Source: Lentinula raphanica (lineage: Eukaryota > Basidiomycota > Agaricomycetes > Agaricales > Omphalotaceae). From it: 64,000 nt of DNA. Below the pieces are notes generated by a model. It had not been told where the DNA came from, ran no database searches, and was given only the letters and a program-made list of their open reading frames with translations. Shown in pieces: positions 27,134-39,429 of this stretch. The position numbers and the translations under genes were made by a program. Where the stretch lies: contig JANVFP010000011.1 of the NCBI GenBank assembly GCA_027919835.1, positions 1,422,777-1,486,776 of the forward strand, given 5' to 3'. The number at the start of each line of letters is the position of its first letter. The stretch's first letter is position 1.

Positions 27134-28254
27134 ATGCACGACCTTGAACCACTCGATCCCTCTTATGTTCAGGAAACTCTCTCCAGACCACCCTTTGTCT
27201 CCATCTCAGGTGTCATCAATGCTCGAGATCTTGGTGGATATCCATCCATCACACATCCAGGCAAAAGTACCAAGCCAGGGTTTGTCTATCGGTCTGCAGA
27301 AGTAGCTGCTGTCACAGACGAAGGTACATCTTCTCATGCAGTACTGTCTTTGTGTCTGTGCTCAACTCCATAGGAAAGGAACAAATCCGTCGTTTAGGAA
27401 TCACAAAGATCTTTGACCTCAGGTCCGACACTGAAATACAAAAATACAATGCTCCTTTGCCCCAGATTGAAGGCGTAGAATTGCTCCACATTCCTGTCTT
27501 TCGAACCGAGGATTATAGTCCGGAGATGATGGCCAAGTGAGTACGTGTGTTCAGTATCTTCTAATGCTGCACTTGGACTAAGTTCGAACAAGACGTTACC
27601 AGTTATATGCTAGTGGCAAAACCGAGGTACTAAGATGTAAAACTTGTGAAAGACACATTGACTCATTTGACTCGATAGGCTTTCATGGAACTGTACTCTC
27701 AAATACTCGACCACGGAGGACCAGCTTTCGGGTCCATCTTGAGATTCATTCGCGATCATCCAGACGAGGCATGCATTTTTCATTGTACCGCAGGGAAAGA
27801 TCGAACTGGGGTTATGGCAGCCATCCTATTGAAAGTGCGTTCTATTACATCTTCCCGCACGACTACTGGCTAGTGCTAAGTTTCTGTCTATGTAGCTCGC
27901 AGGCGTGGACAATACCATTATCGCCCACGATTACTCGCTGACACGTGTGGGTCGTGAGCCAGCACGGGCAAAGATAATGAAAAGGTTGCGCAAAGAACCA
28001 CTGTTCGCCTCGAATAATGAAGCTGCATTAGTTATGTTTACTTGCCGGTATGACTTGAAGCCACCACAAATATCCTACCCAGAAACCTCACGACGAACCT
28101 TTCCAGTGAAGAAACGATGCTTGCTTTCCTGGAATTATTGGATACAAAGTATGGTGGTGTGGAAGAATATATCAAGAATTATACCCACCTGTCCGAAAGC
28201 GATATCCACATAATACGAAACAACACGTTTGGCTCTTCGAATCCCCCTTCATAG
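27134..28254 (+). CDS. Tyrosine phosphatase family protein (Y_phosphatase3 type)
   Basis: Atypical protein-tyrosine/phosphoinositide phosphatase. It starts MHDLEPLDPSYVQETLSRPP and has INARDLGGYPS, the conserved NxRDLGG motif of the family. Then come GFVYRSAEVAAVTDEG, ITKIFDLRSDTEIQKY and the catalytic P-loop IFHCTAGKDRTGVMAAILLK (HCxAGKDRTG, nucleophile Cys). The 3' exons read AGVDNTIIAHDYSLTRVG, then, after a 36-nt intron, SEETMLAFLELLDTKYGGVE and NTFGSSNPPS, with the stop at 28252-28254. It is read divergently from Mcm6, with only about 130 bp between the two ATGs. Confidence 0.88.
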
Positions 28255-28506
28255 CTCAGGCTGCGATGCTATCAGATATGGCGGGAGGCTGGAGCAAGAA
28301 ATCGGCTAGGAGAGTATTTAGAGGAGTTACTTTTAGTTGATACCCAGTGATAATTTGTCGGTTCAGAGTCTCATCGAGCTCTTATGAGACTCTTTTGGAC
28401 ATCATGTAGAGTGTAAACTATCATTATCATCAAATAGCGTGAAAATCCATGCAAGTATACCATATGTCCGATTATGAGTAATGTGAATGAAGAACCAAGA
28501 GAAATT

Positions 28507-31500
28507 TCATTTCCTTGTGAGACTAATCGTCCGTCTGCCCTTCTGGGCTTGCTGTGTAATCGCTGCTGCAGGATTCAGTGGCGTGGCCCCACTGGAACCC
28601 CGAGCTCTTGGGTTCAACGGAGAAAGAATAGGTGCTCGAGACGTTGCTCCCGGGGGCGACGTCGTGTTAACATTAACAGACAAATCTCCAGTCACCTTTC
28701 TCCGGATTCCTGGTCGACCGTTGACTGAAGGTCGCCCGACGCGCTCGCTTTGATCACTCTGTCTGTCGAATTCGGGGAAGCTAGAAAATGAAGTCATGTC
28801 CGTCCCAAGAGCCTGCCGGCGAGCTTTTTCGTGCTTGGACTGAACAGAACGGAAATGTTGGAGCAGCTCCTGCCATTTGATCTCGTCCCGTGCCAGCTTG
28901 GAACGACCAGAGAGTGGACCGACGGTTCTATAAGCTAACAGTGAAGTTCTGAATTTCGTTGAAGGAAAACGTCTGATACTCACGGTTTAGGAGCAATATG
29001 GAGAAAGCCTGCTGAGTTGACGGCGTTCAAACGATTTCGCAAAGACACAAACGCAGAGCTTTGTGGTAATAACATGAGAAGTCCATAGAGACATTTAAAG
29101 AGGTGGGGGTATCGTTCGGGTTCCAAAAGTTGGAGACGGATATCTAAAAACGACAGTCAATTCTCTTCGTTGAGACAAGTATGATTTGGGGTATGCACAA
29201 GTGAAAACGGGGGATTCGATGAGCTGCACCAACTTGTCGATTTGCACAAGCATAGGCACTGTTATCTCGAGGTCTGCGCTAGAGAAGGGCGTCAATGTAA
29301 GCGTAGGTGATGACTGATTAAGACTCACAAAATATACAACAGGTTGGAGGCGTGCTCATACGCCTGAGCTAAGAGACATAGCGAGAATACCGCTACTGCG
29401 TTGTGACACCATGATCGATACAGCGTCGTAAAGAGCGCCTGACCATCTTGCTAGAAGCTTCATGAGAAATGGCACGGTTGATATATGACATAATATGATT
29501 CACCCGTGTTTCGAGACTTTTCAACCTCTTTCTGAAGTCTGCTAATTCCGGAGATGTGATGAGGATGATGTTCAGCTTTTGCACAATAACACTGGCAAAT
29601 TCGAGGTCCTAAAAAGATGCCTATTAGCGATGTGTTTCGAGGCAAAAACAAAGATAGTCACATCTTCCTTCTCCAAAATCTCAGCAAACGCTTTGTAGAT
29701 ACGTTCCGTGTTCAGATTGAGACATAGTTGGCGAATTATGAGGCTTCCTCTTGTCTCTAACAGCCTTCGATCCGTACTAAACAATTCCAAAAGGTTCATC
29801 ATGAACGCCTTGAAATATGTCTCTTCGGAGCTCGAAGATATTTGTGCCAGCAGCTGCAGGTCATGCTTTATGACCTCCTCCGAACTATCCGACAATGTCT
29901 TCAGTAACGCAGGGAAAGTCCCATCATCCATGGCCAATATTTTCCTCGGTGCCTTTTGATGAAGCATGATTAACCATTTCAAAGCAGCCACTCTCGTTTC
30001 TTCGAACTCGCTGAGGAACTGAATGGTCAGCTCGTTGACCGTAGCCTGATAGTCAAAGATGTCAGGTTCCTCCGCGATGGAGGCTTGAGGATTCTGGTTG
30101 GAGTGGCTGATAACAGAAACAGGTGACTGGGGTCTACTGGTTGGTGGGAGGGTTTCTGTAGCACCAGCTCTAGGAGTCATAGTCAAATCTGCACCACTGC
30201 CGCGTGGACGTACGAGAGATACGCCACTGGCCGAAGAAGAATTTGCATTTGCGTTCATGAGCGGAGGTGAGGTAGTTTCTGTTGCCGCTTCTGGAGACGA
30301 TGTTTCCCTAGACGAAGCACTTGCATCTTTCATCATCATCGTAGTCTGTCTCGAATTAGAAGTGGTGGTGGGAGCAGAAGTGGCTGTAGGAGTTGGAGAA
30401 ACCTGGAAACGAGTTGATGGTGGTTTCTCTTGGGCGCGTGAAGGCACTTCTGATGGGGAAGGCAGGGTTTGAATGACGTTGAGAAGAAGCTTGTTGGTGC
30501 GGACAGCATTGGTCTGAATCATACTAGCGTGGTGGGCAAGATTCGGAAGGATGGCCGGAATTAAACGTGGAGTGAACGGTATCATAACTTCGGGGGCAAA
30601 GCTGATGAACTCGGCTAACCACCTCAACGCGGTGGACTGTTGTATTTCGAGGTCTAGTTGATGTAAGTGTCGATTCACGAATAAACAGTAAGACAACATA
30701 CGTTCTCCATCGAGCTGCTCAATGAGGATTTCGACTATGGCAGGAAAATCGATCCTGACACCCTGTCCAGGAACCCAGGCTACGATTGAGAAAGAATAAG
30801 TACGTATGTGATATCTGAGGTGACTGATTCGTACATCCCGCATCTCGAGCATCAGCATCTGAGGTGAAGTCTTCCTTGTATTCCGAATCCGAATATCGTG
30901 CATCATCATGATCAGTGAGAAACGCTGCACGTTCGGGTGAATGAGTGACGGTATTCGACGTTTGAACACCTTCTGACGGGACGACGAGTTCACTGTCTGC
31001 TGCGGTATGCGCAGACTTGGCCAGTTTTTCCGAGCGTGTTTGAACCACAGTGATATCGCGAATTTCCCGAAGGAAATCTGCAAGTAGAACCTCTGTAGCT
31101 ACCCTGACGTCTTCTGTAGGATCCGAAAGATATATACTGACGTTTATCAGATGGTAGACCTTCAAAAGTAAGAGAACACTCACATAAGACCTTCGAGAAA
31201 CTCTGGTAGATAAGAAATCAGCTCGAGTTCGGGAACAGAATCCAAGACCGTGATCCAAGACACCAGATAACTTCTGGTGAAGGGGCTCACGACGTATATT
31301 CGTTCTCGAAGGAGAGGAATGAAGTGGGCTAAGGAAAACGCCTTCTTGGGGGAATATGGATCAACAGGATGAGGTACAAGTACGCCTTGACTTTCATCGT
31401 AGGTCTTTTCGATTTCAGCATGGAGTGGAATATAGACTGATGCAGATTCGGCAACGATGTCTTTCAGAAGCCTGTCCAAAAGCTCCGCGCCATTCTTCAC

Positions 31501-32092
31501 AGATAGTTCAGAATCCGCAGCGAGCTTTAATAGTTGAGATAATTGTTAGTACAACCGTATAGATCATTGGGAGAAAAGAGCACCTTGCTAAGAGCATCGA
31601 AGATCTCATTGAAATAGATCAAGACCTCGCCCTTCGACACTTTGGCTATATTATACAGGCATTCCGCAGAGAAATATCGAATTCGATTTTCGGGATCCAC
31701 AAAGCAGTCCAGCACATGATACACAAACTTGTCCATGTAGGGCGCGACGTCAACACCCAATGCGATAGCGGTGCCAGCCAATCCAATAAGTCCTCCGTTC
31801 CGGACATGCAGGGCGTTGGTTGGATTGCTGAACATGTCCACCAGTTGGTCAATAATTAGCGAAATACGTCGGTCATCTCCTTGCTGGTGACAATCTCGAA
31901 CGAGTCTATGGAACAAAAAATGAGCCAGCTCTTCAATGATTCAGATTCTGATAAATACTTTTCGAGTTCAAGAGCAGCTGCCTTCCGCTTTTCATATATC
32001 TTATCGACCAGTTGCTTGGAGACCGCAGAATCTTTGAGAAATCAGTCGAGCCGCCCGTTGAAGACGATGATAACATACCCATGGAGAGGTTT
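28507..32092 (-). CDS. vac14: Vac14, scaffold of the Fab1/PIKfyve lipid kinase complex
   Basis: HEAT-repeat scaffold that binds Fab1 and the phosphatase Fig4 on vacuole/endosome membranes to control PI(3,5)P2. A tiny first exon (ATG-G) is spliced to [20 protein letters not shown], and a second intron joins ELEK to [19 protein letters not shown]; this matches the Vac14 N-terminus. HEAT repeats follow ([55 protein letters not shown]). A Ser/Thr/Pro-rich insert lies at 30.9-30.1 kb. The conserved C-terminal Fab1-binding region contains [20 protein letters not shown] and [10 protein letters not shown]. The C-terminal tail is basic and low complexity, with the stop at 28507. Start and stop are well supported. 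Confidence 0.93.
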
Positions 32093-32402
32093 AGCGTAAG
32101 AGTTATAGAGGAAACATGAAGGGACAAGACAAAAGTGACGTTACACTGGTCACGCTCGCGCGTCGTTGAAGTTTAACGTTTAACAGCCACCACCACATTC
32201 ACTTATGATTATCTTCGCTGCCTACTATCATCTCCTCTCAAAACAGGTCTCGACTATCAATATTCAAATATTCAATCTTGAACGGGCGGCATCAGCGCGT
32301 AGGAGAGGAGCAAGTCTCTTACAACTTGAACTTCATTCGTGCCAAGTTCTATCTAGCTATCGGCCTTTCTACATTCTGACATATCGAGTTGGGGCAGAAC
32401 TA
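32093..32402. other. Intergenic between Vac14 and PAL genes
   Basis: Promoter side of Vac14 and 3' side of PAL, both on the minus strand. No coding signal. Confidence 0.5.
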
Positions 32403-35224
32403 TTACAAATCCTTCCCTACTACCTGCATGAGGACAGGCGCAATACTTCCACTCTCGAATGCCCTGAAGATTTTTGATATCTCTGTCCCAATCTTCGTCT
32501 TGTCTTTCTCGGAATCTCCCCAATGTAATTGCACACCAAGCTCGCCACGGACGAACTTGTACAACGCTCTCGTGGTCCCTAGCAGCTCGTATCCCTGAGA
32601 TTCCGCCGAAGGGACATACGTATCTCTGGCCTGGACGAAAGCATCCCGCGCGCGAATGCTCATGTTGTTTTGCCATCCCTCGACGGTTGATAAGGTTATG
32701 TCTTTATCGGCATACAGTTTGGACTTCAACTGCGTCAAGAGATGACCCGACAATTTCTGGAATATGCCCTCGAACCGGCTATGACTGTCGTCCCATGTCG
32801 TAGCATTCAAAAGAACAATGAGGGGGTGAGTCAAGCCCCGGAAGAAATCGTCATCGTCGGTCGTGAGAGAGGATACATGGCCGAAATGAGCGACAGTCTC
32901 AGATCGTAGGACTCTGAACAGCGAAGAACGGAAGTTATATTCCATGGCCCGAAGATCAGTCGCTTGAACAAGGGCAAACAGATGCGTTGACATGATCTGC
33001 GTAGTAAATGGTAAGCTCGGGTTACACATGCTCAAAGTGTTTTACCATTCTGACTAGTTTGATGGCATCCATTGTGTAACGGACACTGATGAGTGCCAAA
33101 GAATTTATGGCCCTTTCAAATAATGAATGTTGGGGAATGATACTTTGAAGCTTGCAAAAATCGACACGTACTGGTTGTGCATTTCCGCAGAGATAACGTG
33201 TGTGCTTACTGGATTAGCCAGATATGCAATCTCTAAAAGGGCATCTCGGGCTAGAAGGTTGCTACGGATGGATTATTGGGACTGGACCTACCAGACAAAT
33301 AAGCGGCTGCCGCAACATCAGATACCTTCATGCAATAGTCCACACTCGGCTCGTTCACAGACAGATTTGGTGGGAGCCCCTTGTTCATATGGTTGTTCAG
33401 CAACTCTGTTAGTTGTGTATACGTGAGTTTTGCTACTTTATGTTAGTATCAGGGTTCAGAGAGACAAAAACATCAGATGCTCACCCATATGGTGTAACGA
33501 TAGACGCATCTTCTCGCTAGCCTATTGTGAGTAGCATTCACCATTGAAAGTAGACCTCGAGAACCAAGAATACCACATACAGACGTAATTCTGCAGACAA
33601 GTTAGGTCAATCTCGCATCATTCGAAGACGGACGTACGACATGGCCATAAAATTAGCGCCATGATGGATATAGTTTGAGTCGATATCAACGACCGGATTA
33701 TCTGCAAGTGATCATATAGGAGGTGAATAATATTCATAGTCTTCCACTCGCCTGTAGTCGAATTCAGCTCGATATCGATCTGCTCTTGGGCCAGTCTCAA
33801 ATCCTCCAGAGAAGGCCCTATCCACTGAGGGGACCCCCGAACGCAGTAAGTATCTTGGCGAAGTTGACCTTCGGGATCCGATTCTTCGTGCTGAATTCGG
33901 GCAAGTTTCGAGGACTTCAAGATGTGCCGTATATTGACCGCCACTTCGATTTGACCTTTGTGCGGACGAGAGAGCTCGTGCAAAAACGGCTGGAAAGGTT
34001 CTTGTGATCCCTTGATGGCTTCTACAGCTAGAAACAGTGGAGTATGTGATGAGTTCGGTCATTTCGCAACATTCACAGTGGCGAATAATATTACCGTAGG
34101 CCCCGAGGACTTGGGAGGCTAAGGCAAGGACATGACAATCGTGAATTGCGAGAGCCGATACTGCAGCAGAGGCAGCCGTCCCGTTCACGAGAGCTAGACC
34201 TTCTTTTGCTATGAGTTCTATTGGTTCTAATCCCAACTTCTCCAACAAGGTGGCAGCGTCGTATATCTTTCGATCCTCTCTGCCGAGAACATTGACCATC
34301 AATCAAGCATATTCTCAGACCACCTGGCGCGCTTACCCTTCACCATACCAAGCAAACGTGTCGGAATCTCCGGTGAGAATACTCGAAATATAAGCCAAAG
34401 GCCCCAGGTCTCCGGATGCGCTAATGCTTTGACGAAGAGGGGCAATAGGAGCAACGTTCTCTTGAATCAGTTTATAGAGGTTCTCAATGATGATCCAACG
34501 TGTGCCAGATTGAGCTCGAATGATGGAGTTTAGCCGTACAAGCATAGTGCCACGGATCCAACTTTGGGGGAACATTAGTGAATGATCTTCTGGATCCAAT
34601 TCTCCTTCAACTCGAGACCTGAAATCAGGGAGAACACCACACTGAATAGTTGCTAGGAGCGCTTTCTAAACGCAAGGACATTGTCTCAAACTCAGCCATC
34701 GACAAGACAATGAACAGAATCATGCTCGAAAGCTCAGTACCTGCAAAAGTGCTGTCCGTTTGGTCCGAGTTGTCGCTGTGAAAGAATCCCAATGAGTCCG
34801 ACGAGGCCTAGAAACTGGTAAACTGACGCTCACCACTTCCACCGAATCCAGTGGTCACTGATTTAGACAGCTTGGAGAAGAACGTTGAATGGTAGTGTAT
34901 CAGTAATTATGACCTACCTCCATACTGAGATTGCACTTCTTGCGCTAGATTTTGCACAACATCGACGGCAGCGGAGATATGCTGTTTGGTAGCGTCCGAC
35001 TCGTCCATCTTAGGAACATGGTTTTGGCTGAAGACAGAACAAAATCGTATGCCCATTAGTAGTAGCATAGGAGGTGTCATATAGAGTATCACGAACCGTG
35101 AAACTGCGATGACCGAGGGTACATCTAATGAATGACCATTGACAAAAGCAGACTGTATGCCTTTGTTGTGGGCCTGAAGAGCCGATAGCTGAGAAGTAAG
35201 TAGATGCAAGTGGGGCTGAGCCAT
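32403..35224 (-). CDS. Phenylalanine ammonia-lyase
   Basis: Deaminates L-phenylalanine to trans-cinnamate and ammonia; cytosolic, first step of phenylpropanoid-type or Phe-degradation metabolism. The start MAQPHLHLLTSQLSALQAHN is the first good Met; upstream residues in frame make an earlier start possible. Landmarks are FVNGHSLDVPSVIAVSR, SVTTGFGGSADS-type sequence around 34.8 kb, IRGTMLVRLNSIIRAQSG, and the MIO-forming triad in RQSISASGDLGPLAYISS (34.42 kb). Then come EGLALVNGTAASAAVSAL, GQLRQDTYCVRGSPQWIGP, the NP-rich DNPVVDIDSNYIHHGANF, and the C-terminal helical shield ending VVGKDL at 32403. The length matches fungal PALs (about 700 residues). Interrupted by many short introns. Confidence 0.93.
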
Positions 35225-35655
35225 GAGATCCTTGTTTGGACCAAGCTCATGGTTTGAAGTCTGTGGTATTTATGGGACGGGTCAGAAGGATTGAAATTCA
35301 AAAGTATGAAGGTCACCCAGGAGCTTGATATGTCGGAACGAATACTGGCTTCTCTTAGTGATTCCGCCGTGAACGGCTGTGACAGTGGTAGCATTGTCAC
35401 TAGCCCATAGTTTGCCATTTTAACATTATGTACCACTTGAAAGCAGATCCAGTAGACCTAGATCCTACAATGCTCGTTTAGTGAGATTAGGTAGGGTGGT
35501 ATCTGACCTGTTGAGCTTCCTTGCGAGTGGGAGAAGCTGATGCATGTATCATTCATTCATTGAATGGTGTCAAGTTTCAACCCGTGGTATGTCCATGCCA
35601 AGGGGGCTCCGGGCTCGGGTTTTGCCTGGATGTAATATTAGGATGCAATATTAGG
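35225..35655. promoter_or_regulatory. Shared divergent promoter region, PAL / 2OG oxygenase
   Basis: 431 bp between two divergent start codons. A direct repeat of GGATG(T/C)AATATTA lies immediately before the oxygenase ATG (35629-35655). I cannot identify specific operator sites. Confidence 0.4.
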
Positions 35656-37214
35656 ATGCTCGCACCAACGACAACGAGTCAAGCTCACTTCATGGACTCT
35701 CTTGTTGATTTCTCTGCCAATCCCTCTTTTCCTGAGGGAATACCAACTCATCCTCTCGAGATAATCAACTACAAGCTTCTTCTGGCCAATGTCAAACCCG
35801 AGGTTGAAAGGCTCTGGCACGCTTGCAAGACACTCGGTGTAAGTTGAGACCAAGCTGGTCAAGCGGTTGTGTCGTGCTAATGCATGACACTCTTAGTTCT
35901 TCTAGTAGTTCAATCTATCGAGTAGTATTAGTGTTGAGTCAACTGATGGTATACCTGACAGTCTCTCCGAGCATGGCATACAACCAGAGGAAGTTTTCGA
36001 AATAGGCAGACAGTCTCTTCGCAATCTTCCTTTCGAAGAAAAGCTCAAATTCCTCCACGATGCCAATGCCGGCCAGAGCTTTGGGTAATGAAAGCGTTCT
36101 GATCTTCATATTAATAGTTCGATCTGACGGCTTGAATAGCTACAAGCCTCCTGGTGCTAATCTTACCAATGCATCTGGGGGTGTCGACACAGTAGAATGG
36201 TGGAATATTGCGAAAGATGACGTTCGATCCTACCCCGAAGTTGCATACCGCACATATGCTACACCCATAAACGTTCGTGATCTCGATTGCTCTGACAATG
36301 ACATGCATATGTGTTCAACAGGACACCATGGACAAGCTCAAGGGCTTCGTGGACAAATCAGAAAGTGTATCTCGGACCTTGCTCAAGATACTCAACGACA
36401 AATTGTGTCTCCCGGAAGGTTTTCTCGAATCTTGTCATGCTCCTACAGAACTCAGCATGTCAGAAGTCACTCTGATTCGGAACCCTGGCGTGGAAGAGGC
36501 CCCGACCTTCTCAGAGGAGCAGCTTGCAATTGGTGCTCACACTGACTTTGGTTCTATTGTCAGTCTGTTATTTGATCTTCTTTGACAGTTGAACAGGAAT
36601 TTGTTCCTCAGTCTCTACTCCATAATATTTTGGGAGGCTTGCAGGTTTTACCCCCGAGCACCAAGGAATGGATTTATATCAAGCCTCTTGACGGTCACAT
36701 TGTATGCAACCTGGGAGACGCGTTAGCAGTTTTCAGTGGGGGAATACTGTAAGTGCTCAGACTTTTGTATATGCTGGTGCAGGTAGTGCTTCCATATCTG
36801 ATGTTTGTGTTTTCTGTTCCAGTCGGTCGAACCTTCACCGCGTGATGTGAGTATGATGATCACAAGAATTATTCACAACTTACCCTGTCTAGCCCACAAC
36901 CCGGCCCACAAATCCATTGGGATCGCTGGACACTTGTATATTTCTTCAGGCCACATGGTACCTGCGAAATGAGGGCCTTAGTAGAGAGCGAAGATGTGAA
37001 AGAGGCGGTACGAGAAAGTACCAACCCATTCCCTCATGGTATCTCCGCTATCGAATGGTTTCAACGAAGGACCAAGTATTTCCACAAGGACGAGAACATC
37101 TCTGTAAGCATCTCATTGTTGTTGACTACATTCATCTTCATGTGACATTGATATCGTGCCAAGGCAGCCGAAAGTTGGAAGCAGGCCAAAGGTACTGAAC
37201 ATGGCGAATTCTGA
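35656..37214 (+). CDS. 2-oxoglutarate/Fe(II)-dependent oxygenase (isopenicillin N synthase-like)
   Basis: Non-haem iron oxygenase of the IPNS/DIOX family. N-terminal exon MLAPTTTSQAHFMDSLVDFS leads into IPTHPLEIINYKLLL and LWHACKTLG, spliced to FFYL as in DIOX_N. The middle includes YKPPGANLTNASGGVDTVEW. Iron ligands are His and Asp in IGAHTDFGSIVSLLF and the distal His in SNLHRV, after GDALAVFSGG. The C-terminal part is RVIPQPGPQIHWDRWTLVYF with FRPHG, ending WKQAKGTEHGEF, stop 37212-37214. The substrate is unknown. Its divergent arrangement with PAL may mean shared regulation. Confidence 0.9.
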
Positions 37215-37316
37215 TGTTCAAGCAATATTATGGGATGGATAGACGTAAATCCTGACCATGATCTTCTGTGCAGTGCATGATCTATATGACAACGATATCT
37301 GTATTCTGTTCCAATG

Positions 37317-39230
37317 TTATACTCTTTTTGATTTTGATGCGAACGCCACTCCGAATGCACACAAAGCCGTCGCGACAGCCATGACACCTTGATTATAGTG
37401 AGATGATATTTTGACCTCTCGACCCAGAGTAAGGTACGCACCAACAAATATCTCCACCTTCCGATATCCATGGTCGCCATACTTCTCATATGACCCAGCT
37501 TGTCTCTTGCCATGCAAAGATGCGGCAATGATAGGCCCAACGATTGCTGCTATACCTTTCACCACTCCAAAAGCTCCGAACGCCAGGCTAGTGTGTTCAT
37601 GCACAGATCCTGGAAAGCAAGATTTGAGTTGTGAGATTCACAATGCGTGATTGCCATAACCTACCTGCAATTTCCGTTGCAGCTGCAGGCCATACACCAG
37701 GAAATCCGCCGCTCTAGGAAGGGTAAAACATGAGTAAACATTCCAAAAAAAAACACCGGTAATTACCAAACCGCCAAACACGAGTGCAAATGCAAAGACA
37801 AGCCCAAGGTTCGTGGCAAACCCCCAGAGTAAAAATGCAGCCAAAGCACTACCCAGACCACTGAACAGAATCACACCCGCATACGGATACGAATCACATA
37901 TCCTGCCGAACAATACATAACAGACTACTGAGGAAGCGTTGAACAATGCAAGCACAATGGTCGGAGAGATAGTAGAAGTGGTCAATGTTGATGTGTATGT
38001 AGAAATGAACACGCTGACAGGGAAAAAGCCAAGAGCTTGAACGGCGTTTGTTGCAAGCTACAAAGGAGATGTTAATGCTCGAGCCTGAGGTCATTGACCA
38101 ATCTGCGTAATTACCATGCAAAGGAGGAGAGGGTTCTTGAGGAACCCCATCATACCAGATGGCCATGATGACCTGGGTCTATCAATCCCAGGTTTCCGAA
38201 CTGGTAAGCGGGGATTTGACCCGATAAGAGCCAAGCTACAGCAAACGCCCAAGACGATGGCCCATATTCTGGTTAAATCAATTAATCGTCTCAAACCCGT
38301 TGCCTGCGCTTCTTGATGAATGCATACCTCATTGTCCAGCTGAAGCCAACCTTGTCAAGGCAAGCGCCTATTGCAAGAGGAAATGCAAAGCTAGCCATCA
38401 TGAGCAAACGTCTATTGTGGACTCGAACGTAAAAGAAATTTACCCTCCCACTCCGGAACCACCGAATATAATTCCCCCGGCAAGTCCTCTTCTTTGAACG
38501 AACCATTCAGAAAGCCACATCACGATTGGTGCATATAGAACTCCCGCAGCTAGTCCAAAAACGACACCTTGAAGAACAATCAATTCCCAGACCTAGAGAA
38601 AAATTTTAACGGTTTCCATGTGCACTGAAATTAGTGAACCATATCGTTGTACTTGAGTCGCAAAACTAGAAACTACGAGTGTCACTACGCAGACAAGCAG
38701 CGCAATCCACATTGCTAGCTTGACCTTGTCTGGATAACGTTGACAAACTGATGCGAGCACGATTGTTTTGAAGTCCTTTCATCATTTCAAAGGCCCCTAC
38801 GCACCTGCTATGACCAGAATGATTTCAATGTACTGTATTGCCAGAGACGCTGTTCCGATAGCAGATATTGAGACCAGTGAGGAGCTCTCGAAAGGTGGAT
38901 TTGAAGTGTAGAATTCTGTTGACTGTCAGATTCAAGTAATCATCTAGTACACGTATTGATAGCTTCACCTTGAAAGACTCCATAGGTATTGTTCCAACCC
39001 CAGATGAACGTCTCCAAAGCACATGCTGAAGCACAGAACAGCCATGCCTTCATACCCTGTTGTTTGTGTGGTTATTGTATGATAATGAAGCTCAACTGAT
39101 ATGAAATCACCCTATCCACCGGCGGAAGTTCCACGACGTTTACAGAGTTGCCAACACCATCGTCGCTGGGTGGGTCCGTTTTCTCTTGATCAGAGGCTGC
39201 TCTTGTAGTAAGTTCTATGGGTTCAGACAT
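37317..39230 (-). CDS. MFS transporter, monocarboxylate-transporter type
   Basis: Plasma-membrane major facilitator protein of the fungal MCT-like group. The start MSEPIELTTRAASDQEKTDP gives a hydrophilic cytosolic tail, followed by GMKAWLFCASACALETFIWG and WNNTYGVFQ (first membrane segment). Later segments are AIGTASLAIQYIEIILVIAG, AMWIALLVCVVTLVVSS, FGLAAGVLYAPIVMWLSEWF and FVQRRGLAGGIIFGGSG. The last pair includes FGAFGVVKGIAAIVGPIIAA and MAVATALCAFGVAFAS, and the protein ends SKSKRV. About 12 membrane segments are expected. Convergent with the 2OG oxygenase gene. Confidence 0.88.
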
Positions 39231-39429
39231 GTACGCAGCGGCGGCGTTTTGAACACCGGCTGAGAATTAGAATCAATGAAGGAGCAAATGTGAAAGCTCA
39301 GTTTCATGAAGCTCTCTCATCAGAGCAGTGATGAACGATTGGCGCTGGGCAATAAGCGCCCGAAAACACACTCTCACACACACCACACCCACTCCGAGTC
39401 TCTCTCTCTCTCTCTGAGTCTCTCCCCAT

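Noticed and set aside
30098..30472. 124-aa + strand frame over the Vac14 gene
   Set aside because: Antisense shadow of the Ser/Thr-rich insert of Vac14.
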